In this document: positions 9,721 to 18,584 of the stretch, in pieces
Position numbering within the stretch: the stretch's first letter is position 1
How the letters are laid out: every line of letters begins with the position of its first letter
Assembly (NCBI GenBank): GCA_028716365.1
Contig: JAQUPZ010000003.1
Coordinates: 1 to 64,000, forward strand
From: Kiritimatiellia bacterium
GTDB lineage: Bacteria > Verrucomicrobiota > Kiritimatiellia > UBA8416 > YA12-FULL-48-11
DNA length: 64,000 bases
Direction of reading: 5' to 3'
The notes under the pieces: model-generated
What the model was told of the DNA's origin: nothing
What the model saw: the letters and a program-made list of their open reading frames with translations, nothing else
Database searches by the model: none
Translations under genes and position numbers: made by a program

Positions 9721-10610
9721 TAGATTTACATTCACATTCCACTTTTTCTGATGGAAGCCTTACGCCAAGACAATTGGTTATACGTGCGCATGATATCGGA
9801 CTGACTGCACTGGCATTGACTGATCATGATACAACGGCAGGGTTACCCCAATTTCTGGATGCATGCAGGGAGTATGATATAACGGGTGTGCCGGGCGTCG
9901 AAATCAGTGTTGATGTTCCTTCCGGTACGATGCATATGCTCGGATATTTCGTCCCGGCTCTGCAGGAGGCCGGGAGCAGGAATGACGGCTTGGAGAGTGT
10001 TCTCCAGCGTATCCGTAGAGGCAGGGAATCGCGTAACGAAGAAATACTGAAAAAGTTGAACTCCCTGGGATTTAAATTGACATTTGATGATGTGAAGGCA
10101 TTTACCGGGGAAGATGTAATTGGCAGACCGCATTTTGCCCTTGCGATGGTACAAAAGGGTTACGTTGCGTCAAAAGAGGCTGCTTTCGATATGTATCTTG
10201 GTAAAGGTAAACCTGCTTATGCAGAACGGTATCGTATGTCGGTCTCCGACAGTATAGCGGCGATAGTCAATTCGGGTGGTATTCCTGTGTTGGCCCATCC
10301 GTTTACTTTGAACTTAGGCAGGAAAGCTTTGCGGGAATTTGTGAAGGATATCGTTGGAAAAGGTTTACAGGGCATAGAGGTTTATTATTCTGAACACAGT
10401 AATGATCAGGTCAGGGAATACGAAGCTCTGGTAAAAGAATTTAAATTGGTTGCCACCGGGGGCTCTGATTTTCATGGTCAGCTGAATCCACAGGTCGAGT
10501 TGGGAAGAGGTTTCGGGAATCTCAAGATTGCGGATAATATTCTGAAAGAGCTGCAAAAGCGTAAAAAAGTTCAGGCAAACGGTTGTGCGGTAATTCGTGA
10601 ACAAGAATGA
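9717..10610 (+). CDS. PHP-domain phosphoesterase (YciV / RNase AM-like)
   Basis: A metal-dependent PHP phosphoesterase of 297 residues. The N-terminus IDLHSHSTFSDG carries the HxH metal motif, LTDHDT the second His-Asp pair, VPGVEIS the Glu ligand, GIPVLAHPF and GGSDFHG the late ligands. This arrangement matches the YciV/TrpH group, whose members hydrolyse 3',5'-nucleotide bisphosphates or trim RNA 5' ends. It starts inside the queD stop codon, so translation is coupled. The exact substrate cannot be told from sequence. Confidence 0.87.
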   Translation: MIDLHSHSTFSDGSLTPRQLVIRAHDIGLTALALTDHDTTAGLPQFLDACREYDITGVPGVEISVDVPSGTMHMLGYFVPALQEAGSRNDGLESVLQRIRRGRESRNEEILKKLNSLGFKLTFDDVKAFTGEDVIGRPHFALAMVQKGYVASKEAAFDMYLGKGKPAYAERYRMSVSDSIAAIVNSGGIPVLAHPFTLNLGRKALREFVKDIVGKGLQGIEVYYSEHSNDQVREYEALVKEFKLVATGGSDFHGQLNPQVELGRGFGNLKIADNILKELQKRKKVQANGCAVIREQE

Positions 10611-10708
10611 TCCGGCCTTTCCTGTTCGTAATTAAAAGATCAACGACAGGATGTAACTGAGTAAGTTCTTGAAGAACGAGAGAATTTTGTTACTGTCTAA
10701 TTGTTTTG

Positions 10709-10858
10709 ATGGAACCTGGAATGAAAAAAGATGGAGAAAGGAATCAAGACTGTCCTTGCACATATCCCGGTTGTCCGCGACATGGTAATTGTGAGGAGTG
10801 CAAGGAGTATCACCATTCATGTGGAGAGAAAACATCTTGTGAGAAAAAGAAAGTGTGA
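10709..10858 (+). CDS. Small Cys-rich protein, DUF6485-like
   Basis: A 49-residue reading frame between the PHP gene and fumA. It contains CPCTYPGCPRHGNCEECKEYH followed by a late Cys pair, seven cysteines in all. The core CxCTYPxCxRHGxCxxCxxYH matches a widespread small protein of anaerobes that I recall as DUF6485; the assignment is from memory of the motif. The cysteine spacing suggests metal or Fe-S binding, function unknown. Start is uncertain: ATG at 10709 has no Shine-Dalgarno, while ATG at 10721 is preceded by a weak GGA and would remove four non-conserved residues. It fills most of a 312-bp gap, the remainder of which shows only a short TTCTTGAAGAAC palindrome near 10666. Confidence 0.75.
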   Translation: MEPGMKKDGERNQDCPCTYPGCPRHGNCEECKEYHHSCGEKTSCEKKKV

Positions 10859-10922
10859 TCCGATCTTGGTTTGAATTACCTAAAACAATGCAGAATTTGA
10901 GTTTTTAATTTGATGGAATTCC

Positions 10923-11807
10923 ATGAAGAACGGTCATTGGGAAAAAAATCTTTTTCAGTTGATCAGGCGTACCTCGGTAGATCTTCCTTCGGATGTTGAA
11001 GCCGTGATAAGGCGCGCGCTAAAAAAAGAACGTAAGGGTAGTCATGCATGGTGGGTCCTTAATGCAATTCTTGAGAATGTGGCCCTTTCCCGTAAGAATG
11101 ATACTCCTATCTGTCAGGATACCGGCAGTTTGACGTTCTATTTTGGTGTACCTGTCGGTTTCGATACAAATGCCATTGTGGCGCATACCCGCGCGGCTGT
11201 GGCTAAGGCTACCCGACAAGGTTATCTGCGTCAAAACACCATTGATTCGGTATCTGGTGCTTCTTATGACACAAATATCGGGTCGGCATCTCCAGTTTTC
11301 ATTTTTCAACAACAGGCCCGCAAGAAAGTTGATGTCCGCCTGATAATGAAGGGTGGTGGTTCCGAGAATATGGGTTCCCAGTACAGTTTACCGGATGTTG
11401 GTATTCATGCGGATCGTGATCTTGAAGGTGTGAGGCGCTGTATCCTTGATGCGGTGTGGAATGCGCAGGGGAATGGATGTGCGCCTGGAATCCTTGGGGT
11501 TTGTATTGGTGGTGATCGCGCAACAGGTTATAAACATTCCAAGGAACAGTTCCTTCGCAGATTGGCGGACAAATCAAGGGTAAAGGCTCTCGCGCGACTT
11601 GAAGAAAAAATCATGAAAGACGTTTTTAAACTTGGTATTGGACCCATGGGGCTTGGAGGTAAAACAACTCTGTTGGGGATAAAAATTGATTCATTGAGTC
11701 GCGTGCCGGCATCTTACTTCGTTACTATATCATACATGTGCTGGGCATTTCGACGGCGGGGTGTTTTGTTGGGGCCGGAAGGCGGCGTGCACAGGTGGTT
11801 ATACTGA
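10923..11807 (+). CDS. fumA: Class I fumarate hydratase, alpha subunit
   Basis: Alpha subunit of the two-subunit, [4Fe-4S]-dependent class I hydro-lyase that interconverts fumarate and malate. Likely cluster cysteines are in CQDTG (Cys64), the GNGCAPGIL segment (Cys186) and the C-terminal SYMCWAFRRRG. KGGGSENMG is a family motif. Length (294) fits alpha subunits of this type. The stop overlaps the ATG of the beta subunit (TGATG at 11805-11809), which supports assembly of the two products. L-tartrate dehydratase alpha (TtdA) belongs to the same family and cannot be fully excluded, but without tartrate genes nearby fumarase is more likely. Oxygen-labile enzymes of this class fit an anaerobic lifestyle. 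Confidence 0.88.
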   Translation: MKNGHWEKNLFQLIRRTSVDLPSDVEAVIRRALKKERKGSHAWWVLNAILENVALSRKNDTPICQDTGSLTFYFGVPVGFDTNAIVAHTRAAVAKATRQGYLRQNTIDSVSGASYDTNIGSASPVFIFQQQARKKVDVRLIMKGGGSENMGSQYSLPDVGIHADRDLEGVRRCILDAVWNAQGNGCAPGILGVCIGGDRATGYKHSKEQFLRRLADKSRVKALARLEEKIMKDVFKLGIGPMGLGGKTTLLGIKIDSLSRVPASYFVTISYMCWAFRRRGVLLGPEGGVHRWLY

Positions 11808-12379
11808 TGATTAAAGAACTCGAATATCCATTTACGTTGGCCAAGATCAGGGACTTGAATGTTGGCCAACGTGTAACCATTTCAGGCAGACTTTTTACAG
11901 GCAGAGATCGCTTCCATAAATATCTGTTTGATGGTGGGAAATGTCCTGTTGATTTAAAAGATGGTGCGATCTATCACGCTGGACCGGTTGCTATCCGCAG
12001 GGAAGGTGTCTGGGTTATCCGTGTCGCGGGGCCGACAACTTCCATGCGTGAAGAACCGTATATGAGTAGAATTATAGAGCAACATCGTGTACGCGTAATC
12101 ATCGGTAAGGGCGGAATGGGAGAGATGACGAGAAAGGCCTGTGTTAAATACGGATGCGTTTATCTGCAGGCAATCGGCGGAGCGGCTGGTTTACTTGCTG
12201 AATCTATCAAGGAAGTACATGGAGTTCATTTATTGGCTGAATTCGGTGCTGCTGAAGCTTTATGGGATCTTACGGTCAAAGGGTTCAGTGCTGTTGTTAC
12301 AATTGATGCTTCCGGGAAAAGTCTTCACAGAAGGATCGAAAGGTCTTCAAAAAAGGCGCTTGAGAAAATTTTGAAGTAA
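11807..12379 (+). CDS. fumB: Class I fumarate hydratase, beta subunit
   Basis: Beta (C-terminal swivel) subunit, 190 residues, partner of the preceding alpha subunit. Motifs are GRLFTGRDRFHKYL, the AGPTTSMREEPY substrate loop and IIGKGGMG. The frame is open further upstream inside fumA, but the ATG at 11807 is chosen because it overlaps the alpha stop codon (translational coupling) and gives the normal N-terminus. Symbols for two-subunit enzymes vary between organisms (fumA/fumB, ttdA/ttdB). Confidence 0.88.
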   Translation: MIKELEYPFTLAKIRDLNVGQRVTISGRLFTGRDRFHKYLFDGGKCPVDLKDGAIYHAGPVAIRREGVWVIRVAGPTTSMREEPYMSRIIEQHRVRVIIGKGGMGEMTRKACVKYGCVYLQAIGGAAGLLAESIKEVHGVHLLAEFGAAEALWDLTVKGFSAVVTIDASGKSLHRRIERSSKKALEKILK

Positions 12380-12429
12380 CTGAAACCTTTTGGCGCCGAC
12401 TCGCCAGGAGGTCGGGACGAGGAAAAACC

Positions 12430-13362
12430 ATGCGTATTGTTTTCATGGGATCGGCGGATTTGTCTTGTCCATCTCTGGAAACGTTATTAACAGTTGATGA
12501 CGAAGTTGTGGCTGTTGTTACTCAACCGGACCGTCCCAAAGGCAGAAACCTCAAGTCATCACCTTCACCAGTTCGTGTTCTTGCTGAAAGCCGTGGAATT
12601 TCTGTTTTAACCCCCGAGAGAATCAATACTGCAGAAAGTGTTAATGCATTGAAGGCTTTCAAGCCTGATCTCATAGTGGTTGTTGCCTACGGACAAATCC
12701 TGAAACGTGATATTCTCCAGATGCCACCACAGGGTTGTATTAATATGCATACGTCACTTCTGCCAAAATACCGTGGTGCTGCACCGATCCAGTGGGCAAT
12801 AGCCAATGGCGACAAGGAAACAGGTGTGACTTCGATGTTTATGAATGAAAAAATGGACGCTGGCGATGTAGTCTGCCAGAAGAAAGTTTTAATTACCAAT
12901 AACGACACTGGCGGATCTCTTCATGATAAACTGGCAGGAGAAGCAGCTGCACTTCTGCGTCAGACCGTTGATAAAATACGGTCCGGCACCGTGTCAAAAT
13001 CTCCGCAAATTGAAACTGATGCCACATTTGCCCCGAAATTGACAAAGAAGGATGGTAAAATTGACTGGACGTCGCCATCTGATCGGATTTACAACAGAAT
13101 AAGAGCATTCAATCCATGGCCATGTTGTTATTGCGAAGTTCCTGCAGGATCTGGCGTCATGTTGAGAATACTGCAGGTGAAGGTTGAAGATACTGCAGGT
13201 AGTCCGGGGCAGATTATCGATGACTCCGGCAGCGGCCCTCTGATAGCATGTGGGCAGGGAAGTATTAGATTGATCCAGGTACAACCCGGGGGCCGTAAAG
13301 TTATGAATGGTGCTGATTATCTTCGCGGATACAGGGTTAAGGTTGGAAGTATCCTGGGATAA
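12430..13362 (+). CDS. fmt: Methionyl-tRNA formyltransferase
   Basis: Formylates initiator Met-tRNA using 10-formyltetrahydrofolate. MRIVFMGSADLS at the N-terminus, the formyl-transfer motif INMHTSLLPKYRGAAPI (His and SLLP region), MNEKMDAGDV and the C-terminal RAFNPWPC module are all present. Length (310) is normal. A GAGG box at about 12418-12421 precedes the start. It lies downstream of fumAB with a 50-bp gap and upstream of aroB. No def gene is adjacent, unlike in many bacteria. Confidence 0.93.
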   Translation: MRIVFMGSADLSCPSLETLLTVDDEVVAVVTQPDRPKGRNLKSSPSPVRVLAESRGISVLTPERINTAESVNALKAFKPDLIVVVAYGQILKRDILQMPPQGCINMHTSLLPKYRGAAPIQWAIANGDKETGVTSMFMNEKMDAGDVVCQKKVLITNNDTGGSLHDKLAGEAAALLRQTVDKIRSGTVSKSPQIETDATFAPKLTKKDGKIDWTSPSDRIYNRIRAFNPWPCCYCEVPAGSGVMLRILQVKVEDTAGSPGQIIDDSGSGPLIACGQGSIRLIQVQPGGRKVMNGADYLRGYRVKVGSILG

Positions 13363-13418
13363 TTAATAGAAACATATGGGCGCGAGAGAGAAGGATTTGT
13401 TATTATCGAGGAATAAAC

Positions 13419-14507
13419 ATGAGCAAAACGGTACATGTTGACCTGAATGAAAGGGGTTATAACATCCAGATCGGGCGCGATCTTCGGCCGGGTTTATCTC
13501 TTGCCGGATCAAAAGCAATCAAGGTCCTTATTGTTTCAGATTCAAATGTTGATAAACTTTATGGAGCCAAATGTGAAGAAAATCTTTCTTCGCTTGGAAT
13601 GGATGTAAGACGTACAGTTGTGCCGGCAGGAGAAGAATCCAAGGATGTAAAGTTTGTTAAGCAACTTTATGATGAGGCAATGAAGTCAGGACTGGACAGA
13701 TCGTCTGCCATCGTCGCGCTGGGTGGCGGTATGGTTGGTGATCTGTCTGGATTTGTTGCCGCAACTTTTCTTCGTGGAATAAGGTTTGTTCAGGTTCCCA
13801 CAACGATGCTCGCAATGGTGGACAGCTCTGTCGGCGGGAAAACAGGTATAAATCTGCCGCAGGGTAAGAATCTCGTAGGTTCTTTCTATCAGCCGGTGGA
13901 AGTTACGGCTGATCTTTTGACGCTGAACACTCTACCCTTGAAGGAATACGTATCGGGATTGGCTGAGGTGGTTAAATACGGGGTTATATGGGACGCAAAA
14001 TTATTCAGCTTGATGGAGCATAATGTACAGAAGATCCTTGGCCGTGATCTCGATTTTCTGGAAGGTATTGTAGCTAGATGTTGTGAGATCAAAGCCGAAG
14101 TTGTCAAAATCGATGAGAAGGAAACAGGTGTCCGGGCAATTCTAAATTTTGGTCATACAATGGGTCATGCGCTGGAAAAGATACTGGGTTATGGTAAATG
14201 GCTTCACGGTGAGGCTGTTGCTGCCGGCATGGTATTTGCCGCCATGATTTCTGTCGCTGAAAAGGGTTTTCCCATGAATGATTGTGACAGGTTGAAAGCT
14301 TTGTTAAAGAATCTCAGTTTGCCTGTTGGTTCCGAAGATTTTGGTGCGAAAATTTCATGGAAAAATGTAAGGGATGCCATGACATCGGACAAAAAGGGTA
14401 TAGGCGGTGTGCCTCGTTTTGTACTCGCCGAAAGGCTCGGTTCTGTTGTATTCGGATGTGAGGTTTCTGAAAATGCTTTGGAAAAGATCTTTTCCGGTAG
14501 TTTTTGA
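13419..14507 (+). CDS. aroB: 3-dehydroquinate synthase
   Basis: Second enzyme of the shikimate pathway, converting DAHP to 3-dehydroquinate with NAD and Zn. Diagnostic motifs are ALGGGMVGDLSGFVAATFLRG, PTTMLAMVDSSVGGKTG, the Zn ligands in LAEVVKYG, FGHTMGHALE and WLHGEAVAAGM. Length (362) is typical. An AGGA box precedes the ATG. The following gene starts 19 bp downstream and is probably co-transcribed. Confidence 0.95.
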   Translation: MSKTVHVDLNERGYNIQIGRDLRPGLSLAGSKAIKVLIVSDSNVDKLYGAKCEENLSSLGMDVRRTVVPAGEESKDVKFVKQLYDEAMKSGLDRSSAIVALGGGMVGDLSGFVAATFLRGIRFVQVPTTMLAMVDSSVGGKTGINLPQGKNLVGSFYQPVEVTADLLTLNTLPLKEYVSGLAEVVKYGVIWDAKLFSLMEHNVQKILGRDLDFLEGIVARCCEIKAEVVKIDEKETGVRAILNFGHTMGHALEKILGYGKWLHGEAVAAGMVFAAMISVAEKGFPMNDCDRLKALLKNLSLPVGSEDFGAKISWKNVRDAMTSDKKGIGGVPRFVLAERLGSVVFGCEVSENALEKIFSGSF

Positions 14508-14525
14508 AAATTATGGGGGTGAAAT

Positions 14526-15167
14526 GTGTCTGCTGTAAACGAAGGGGTTGTACGGGAATATTTTGAACAACTGGGTTACCTGGTAAGTCAACCGCGTAAA
14601 TATGTACCTGGCGGCAGGCAAAAGACGGCCGCTGAGGAACTGGATCTTATAGTATTCAATCCCCAGGTGAAGGAACATAAGGTTCCTGATCATCTTATCT
14701 GGACAACATCCGATTTGAAAACAGTATCACGTGCGGTTGTCGGGGTACGTGGCTGGCATACGGAGCGTTTTTATGTTTCAAGATTCGAACAGACTCCGGA
14801 TATTCTTCGTTTTGTTGAAGAGGCTCCCATAAAATTTGCCGAGCGACTCCTGGATGCATCACCAATAGCTAAAATTCTGTGTATTCCCGACCTTCCAGCT
14901 GGTGGCGGATTAAAGGATAAGACTTGTGAAGTGTTGAAATCAAAAGGATTGGATGGAGTGATTTCTTTCCGTACAATGCTTTTGGAACTTGTTTTCCGCG
15001 TGGATGTGAACATGAATTATGAGAAGTCGGACCTTCTGCAGTCCATAAGGCTTCTCAAAAACTACGATCTCATCAAGGACAGTCAGATGGAAATGTTTGT
15101 GAAAAAACGCCGGCGAACACGAAAAGTAGAAATAAAAGAAAAATCTGAAGAATCGGAAAAACGTTAA
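14526..15167 (+). CDS. Conserved-looking hypothetical protein, possible nuclease-like fold
   Basis: I do not recognise this 213-residue protein. It has no signal peptide or membrane segment. The N-terminal half contains AAEELDLIVFNP followed by IWTTSDLKTVSRAVVGVRGW, an acidic-hydrophobic pattern reminiscent of PD-(D/E)xK nuclease-like cores, but no complete catalytic motif is certain. The last 25 residues are very basic then acidic. The GTG at 14526 is used with GGGGGTGA just upstream; the overlapping ATG at 14524 runs into a stop after four codons. Its position 19 bp after aroB suggests co-transcription. Confidence 0.7.
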   Translation: MSAVNEGVVREYFEQLGYLVSQPRKYVPGGRQKTAAEELDLIVFNPQVKEHKVPDHLIWTTSDLKTVSRAVVGVRGWHTERFYVSRFEQTPDILRFVEEAPIKFAERLLDASPIAKILCIPDLPAGGGLKDKTCEVLKSKGLDGVISFRTMLLELVFRVDVNMNYEKSDLLQSIRLLKNYDLIKDSQMEMFVKKRRRTRKVEIKEKSEESEKR

Positions 15168-15214
15168 ACGTATTAGTTTTTATTTAGATTTGATCGGTGC
15201 TTTGCGATCTGGAA

Positions 15215-16087
15215 TTATTTGAGTGACTTACGGTATTTACTTGGCGTCTGGCCGGTGTATTTGCGGAAGACCTGGCTGAAATACTGACTGGAAGAAAACC
15301 CGACGGCAAAACCTGTTTCGGTCACTGTCTTTTCCGGATCCATCAGCATTTCCTGTGCTTTGCGGACACGATAACGCAATAAATAATCGTTGGGTGTCAT
15401 GCCCGTCTGGTTCTTAAACAGTTCAAAAACCCTGGCCCTGCTGAATCCGAGATGTTTGACAAGGTCCTCTATTCTCAATGGTTCATGAAATCTGTTTTCA
15501 AGGTAACGAATTGCCGCGGCAATGAATTCTTTCGGGCCGGTATTACGGGCAACACTTAAATCCGATGCGGCTTCAACAAGGGCGGAACAACTTAATGCCC
15601 TGATTCTGGCCTTGGTCATCGAATCGGGCGCATGATCCGCGCATTGTTCCACCATTTCGAATAGTCGTTTTACAATGCGCCTTAGGTCGGGTCCGAAAGG
15701 GCGGACTGTCAGTGACGAACGTTGCAGAAGCGTTTCCAGCCGCATGAGATCATGCGTTGTGAAAGGGGAATTCCGCGAAGCATCGTGCCGACCGGGATTA
15801 TATTCGATTCCGCAGATTGTCGACGGCGCGCGAACATTACCAACACCGCGGTGTATCAGTTTGGGTGGCACCACAAGCAGGAATCCGCCTGAAACCTGGA
15901 TGGCAGGTTTGCCGCGGAACTCATAGGCAATCTCGCCATCGAGCAGGAAGAGCAGTTCGAAACCCCCATGTGAATGCCATGTTATTCGCTGGGCTTTATG
16001 ACTACGGATAGCTCCGATATGCCCGACTAACCGCGATCCTATGTCCCGTCCTCTGATTAGTTTCATTGTATTTCTGTCGCATATCAT
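15215..16087 (-). CDS. AraC-family transcriptional regulator with N-terminal cupin domain
   Basis: A one-component sugar-responsive regulator. The N-terminal cupin has HSHGGFELLFLLDGE and VVPPKLIHRG, the C-terminal 100 residues carry the double helix-turn-helix (IEDLVKHLGFSRARVFELF, and GFSSSQYFSQVFRKYTGQTP). It is divergent from the BNR-MFS-lyase operon starting at 16179 and is its most likely activator. The frame reaches back to a TTG at 16126; the first ATG is 16087 and a second at 16066 just before the conserved KLIRGRDIG. None has a clear Shine-Dalgarno sequence, so the start is uncertain by a few codons. Confidence 0.88.
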   Translation of the reverse strand: MICDRNTMKLIRGRDIGSRLVGHIGAIRSHKAQRITWHSHGGFELLFLLDGEIAYEFRGKPAIQVSGGFLLVVPPKLIHRGVGNVRAPSTICGIEYNPGRHDASRNSPFTTHDLMRLETLLQRSSLTVRPFGPDLRRIVKRLFEMVEQCADHAPDSMTKARIRALSCSALVEAASDLSVARNTGPKEFIAAAIRYLENRFHEPLRIEDLVKHLGFSRARVFELFKNQTGMTPNDYLLRYRVRKAQEMLMDPEKTVTETGFAVGFSSSQYFSQVFRKYTGQTPSKYRKSLK

Positions 16088-16178
16088 AGATGCATGTTTG
16101 AAAAAGTCCAATCGATTATTTCGCAAGACAAAATTATACTAGAATGATAAAACACAAAAAATAAATAAGGAGTGATTT

Positions 16179-17252
16179 GTGAAACTGAAACAAGCGACTG
16201 TTTTTCTTGTCGGTTTGATTTACATGTGTGTTTTTCTGGTCAAAAGTTATGGAGCGAAGGAAGACCAGGCTGGCATCATAAAATCCGAATTTATTTACGA
16301 AACCGCTTCTTTCCCGCAATGTCATGCTTCCACAATAGTCGAGACCGGGAAGGGCCTTGTTGCCGCATGGTTTGGCGGTACGAGGGAAGGCAAGCCCGAT
16401 GTGGGGATTTGGCTTGCGCGACAGGTTGATGGCAAGTGGACACCACCCGTTGAAGTTGCCAATGGAATTCAAAATGACGGGACACGGCATCCAAGCTGGA
16501 ACCCGGTCCTTTTTCAACCTAAGGATGGACCGTTAATGCTTTTTTACAAGGTCGGTCCGTTACCGAGCACATGGTGGGGCATGTTACGTACGAGCAGTGA
16601 TTGCGGTGTGACCTGGAGCGATGCAAACCGCCTGCCGGACGGTATTCTCGGCCCGATTAAAAATAAACCTGTTCAACTTGCCAGCGGCGATGTCCTTTGT
16701 CCTGTCAGCAGTGAAACTTCGGAGAAATCGAGCAAATGGCGGGTTCATTTCGAGCGAACATCAGATCTCGGAAAAACATGGACCAAAGTTGAACCTGCCG
16801 CTGTAACAACCGGTCCGGAGATGAACGCTATTCAACCGAGTATTCTTGTCCATCGCGATGGCAGGTTACAGGCCATTGGCCGTTCGCGTAACAAACGATT
16901 GTTTCAGACATGGTCGAGTGATGACGGAAAAACATGGAGTGCTCTTACGTCCATTGACGTGCCGAATCCGAACTCCGGGACTGATGCCGTGACATTGCGC
17001 GACGGACGGCATCTGTTGGTTTATAATAATACTGAAAGTGGTCGTTCGCCCATCAATGTTGCCATTTCGCGCGACGGTATAGAATGGCAGAGTATTCTTG
17101 TGTTGGAGGACGAACCGAAGGCCGAGTTCAGTTATCCAGCCGTTATTCAGACCAGCGACGGTCTTGTTCACATCACCTACACCTGGAAGCGCACTCGGAT
17201 CAAGCATGTCGTTATTGACCCCGTCAGGCTGGTGTTGCAGGATATTCCTTAA
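16179..17252 (+). CDS. Secreted BNR-repeat propeller protein (sialidase-like)
   Basis: A 357-residue beta-propeller with an N-terminal hydrophobic export signal (about residues 5-22). Asp-box-type motifs (SxDxGxTW) occur as SSDCGVTW, TSDLGKTW and SSDDGKTW, with a degenerate SRDGIEW. This matches the BNR_2 sialidase-like family. The FRIP arginine motif of true GH33 sialidases is not seen; the corresponding region reads FPQCHASTI. It may therefore be a different exo-glycosidase, lyase or binding protein. GTG start with AAGGAG at 16168-16173. It is the first gene of the operon read away from the AraC regulator. Confidence 0.82.
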   Translation: MKLKQATVFLVGLIYMCVFLVKSYGAKEDQAGIIKSEFIYETASFPQCHASTIVETGKGLVAAWFGGTREGKPDVGIWLARQVDGKWTPPVEVANGIQNDGTRHPSWNPVLFQPKDGPLMLFYKVGPLPSTWWGMLRTSSDCGVTWSDANRLPDGILGPIKNKPVQLASGDVLCPVSSETSEKSSKWRVHFERTSDLGKTWTKVEPAAVTTGPEMNAIQPSILVHRDGRLQAIGRSRNKRLFQTWSSDDGKTWSALTSIDVPNPNSGTDAVTLRDGRHLLVYNNTESGRSPINVAISRDGIEWQSILVLEDEPKAEFSYPAVIQTSDGLVHITYTWKRTRIKHVVIDPVRLVLQDIP

Positions 17253-17295
17253 AACGTATTCGGAATTAGATGGAAAAATACGGGAATAAAAGAGG

Positions 17296-18570
17296 ATGAG
17301 TTCAGATTCAGGATCAATAATTGAGAATAATATGTCGCCGCAGGCTCCGGCATCCAGCGCTGTTAAATATGCCTGGTTTGTTGTGTGTTTGCTTTTTCCT
17401 GTGGCATTGTTGAACTACCTTGACCGGCAGATGCTCGCGACAATGAAGTCTTCGATGGTTGGAGACATTCCGAGTATTGCAGACAGGGCGGATTGGGGCC
17501 TGGTACTCGGCTACTTCAAATGGACATATGCCATCTTGAGCCCGCTAGGTGGCTACATCGCGGACAGGGTGAGCCGCAAGCACGTTATCGGCGCAAGTTT
17601 GCTGATATGGTCCGCGGTAACATGGTGGACCGGCCATGTAACAACCTTTCATCAATTGGTGGCTGCGCGGGCAGTCATGGGCGTGAGCGAAGCGTTCTAT
17701 ATTCCAGCGGCACTTGCGCTGATTGCCGATTTTCATCCGGGCCTTACCCGGTCGCGCGCAGTTGGAGTTCACCAGGCCGGTATCTATGTGGGGCAGATTT
17801 TGGGCGGCTTTGCGGGTTACGTGGCGGATTCGCCTGCTCATGGCTGGCGCTGGGCGTTCACGACGTGCGGCATGGTCGGTGTTATTTACGCGATCCCGCT
17901 GTTTGCGTTATTACGAAATCCTGAACGGCCTGTGGTTGAAATGAAAACCCAGAAGCAGGAAGGCGGAGTTGTTCGCGGGTTGCTGGGTAACCGGAACTTC
18001 ATTCTACTCGTGATTTATTTCACATTGCCAGCCATTGCCGGTTGGGTGGTTCGCGACTGGATGCCTGACATTCTCAAAGAGAAATTCAATCTAGGCCAGG
18101 GCAAGGCCGGTGTCAGCGCCATCCTTTTTGTCCAGATTGCTTCGCTGATTGGTGCTCTGATTGGTGGGACGTTGGCTGATCGCTGGATGCGTTACACGCC
18201 GCGCGGGCGTATTTTCACCAGTGCCATAGGCATGGCAATGTTCCTGCCAGCACTGTTCAGCGTGGGTGATGCCAGTACGCTCAGTATTGCCATCGTCGGC
18301 CTTGTGGTCTTCGGATTGGGCTGGGGTTTCTTTGACTGCAACAACATGCCCATTCTTTGTCAGGTTGCGCGCCCCGAGCTGCGGGCGACCGGCTATGGCA
18401 TAATGAACATGATCAGCATCAGCTTCGGTGGTTTCGGCGACTGGGCTTTCGGTGCATTGCGCGACCATCATGTACCGCTCAACATTATCTTCGGCGTCTT
18501 TTCCGGCGTCGCGCTACTTTCTGTCATTATTGTTCTGCTTATCAAACCAAAACCGGACAAAAAGCCCTGA
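17296..18570 (+). CDS. MFS transporter, ACS (anion:cation symporter)-like
   Basis: A 12-helix permease of 424 residues. LNYLDRQMLATM in TM1, GGYIADRVSRKHVI (the MFS loop 2-3 signature), and a second half with GTLADRWMRYTPRGR place it near hexuronate and sialate transporters of the ACS family. The position between a BNR propeller protein and a NanA/DapA-type lyase suggests import of an acidic sugar or its oligomer. An AGAGG lies directly against the ATG at 17296, leaving an alternative ATG at 17332. The stop is followed 14 bp later by the next start. Confidence 0.87.
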   Translation: MSSDSGSIIENNMSPQAPASSAVKYAWFVVCLLFPVALLNYLDRQMLATMKSSMVGDIPSIADRADWGLVLGYFKWTYAILSPLGGYIADRVSRKHVIGASLLIWSAVTWWTGHVTTFHQLVAARAVMGVSEAFYIPAALALIADFHPGLTRSRAVGVHQAGIYVGQILGGFAGYVADSPAHGWRWAFTTCGMVGVIYAIPLFALLRNPERPVVEMKTQKQEGGVVRGLLGNRNFILLVIYFTLPAIAGWVVRDWMPDILKEKFNLGQGKAGVSAILFVQIASLIGALIGGTLADRWMRYTPRGRIFTSAIGMAMFLPALFSVGDASTLSIAIVGLVVFGLGWGFFDCNNMPILCQVARPELRATGYGIMNMISISFGGFGDWAFGALRDHHVPLNIIFGVFSGVALLSVIIVLLIKPKPDKKP

Positions 18571-18584
18571 AGGATTATCTGATC

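Noticed and set aside
10665-10676. TTCTTGAAGAAC palindrome as a terminator or a third full regulatory element
   Set aside because: No T-run, short stem, and the flanking GTGAC and CAAAA parts of the 34-bp element are absent.
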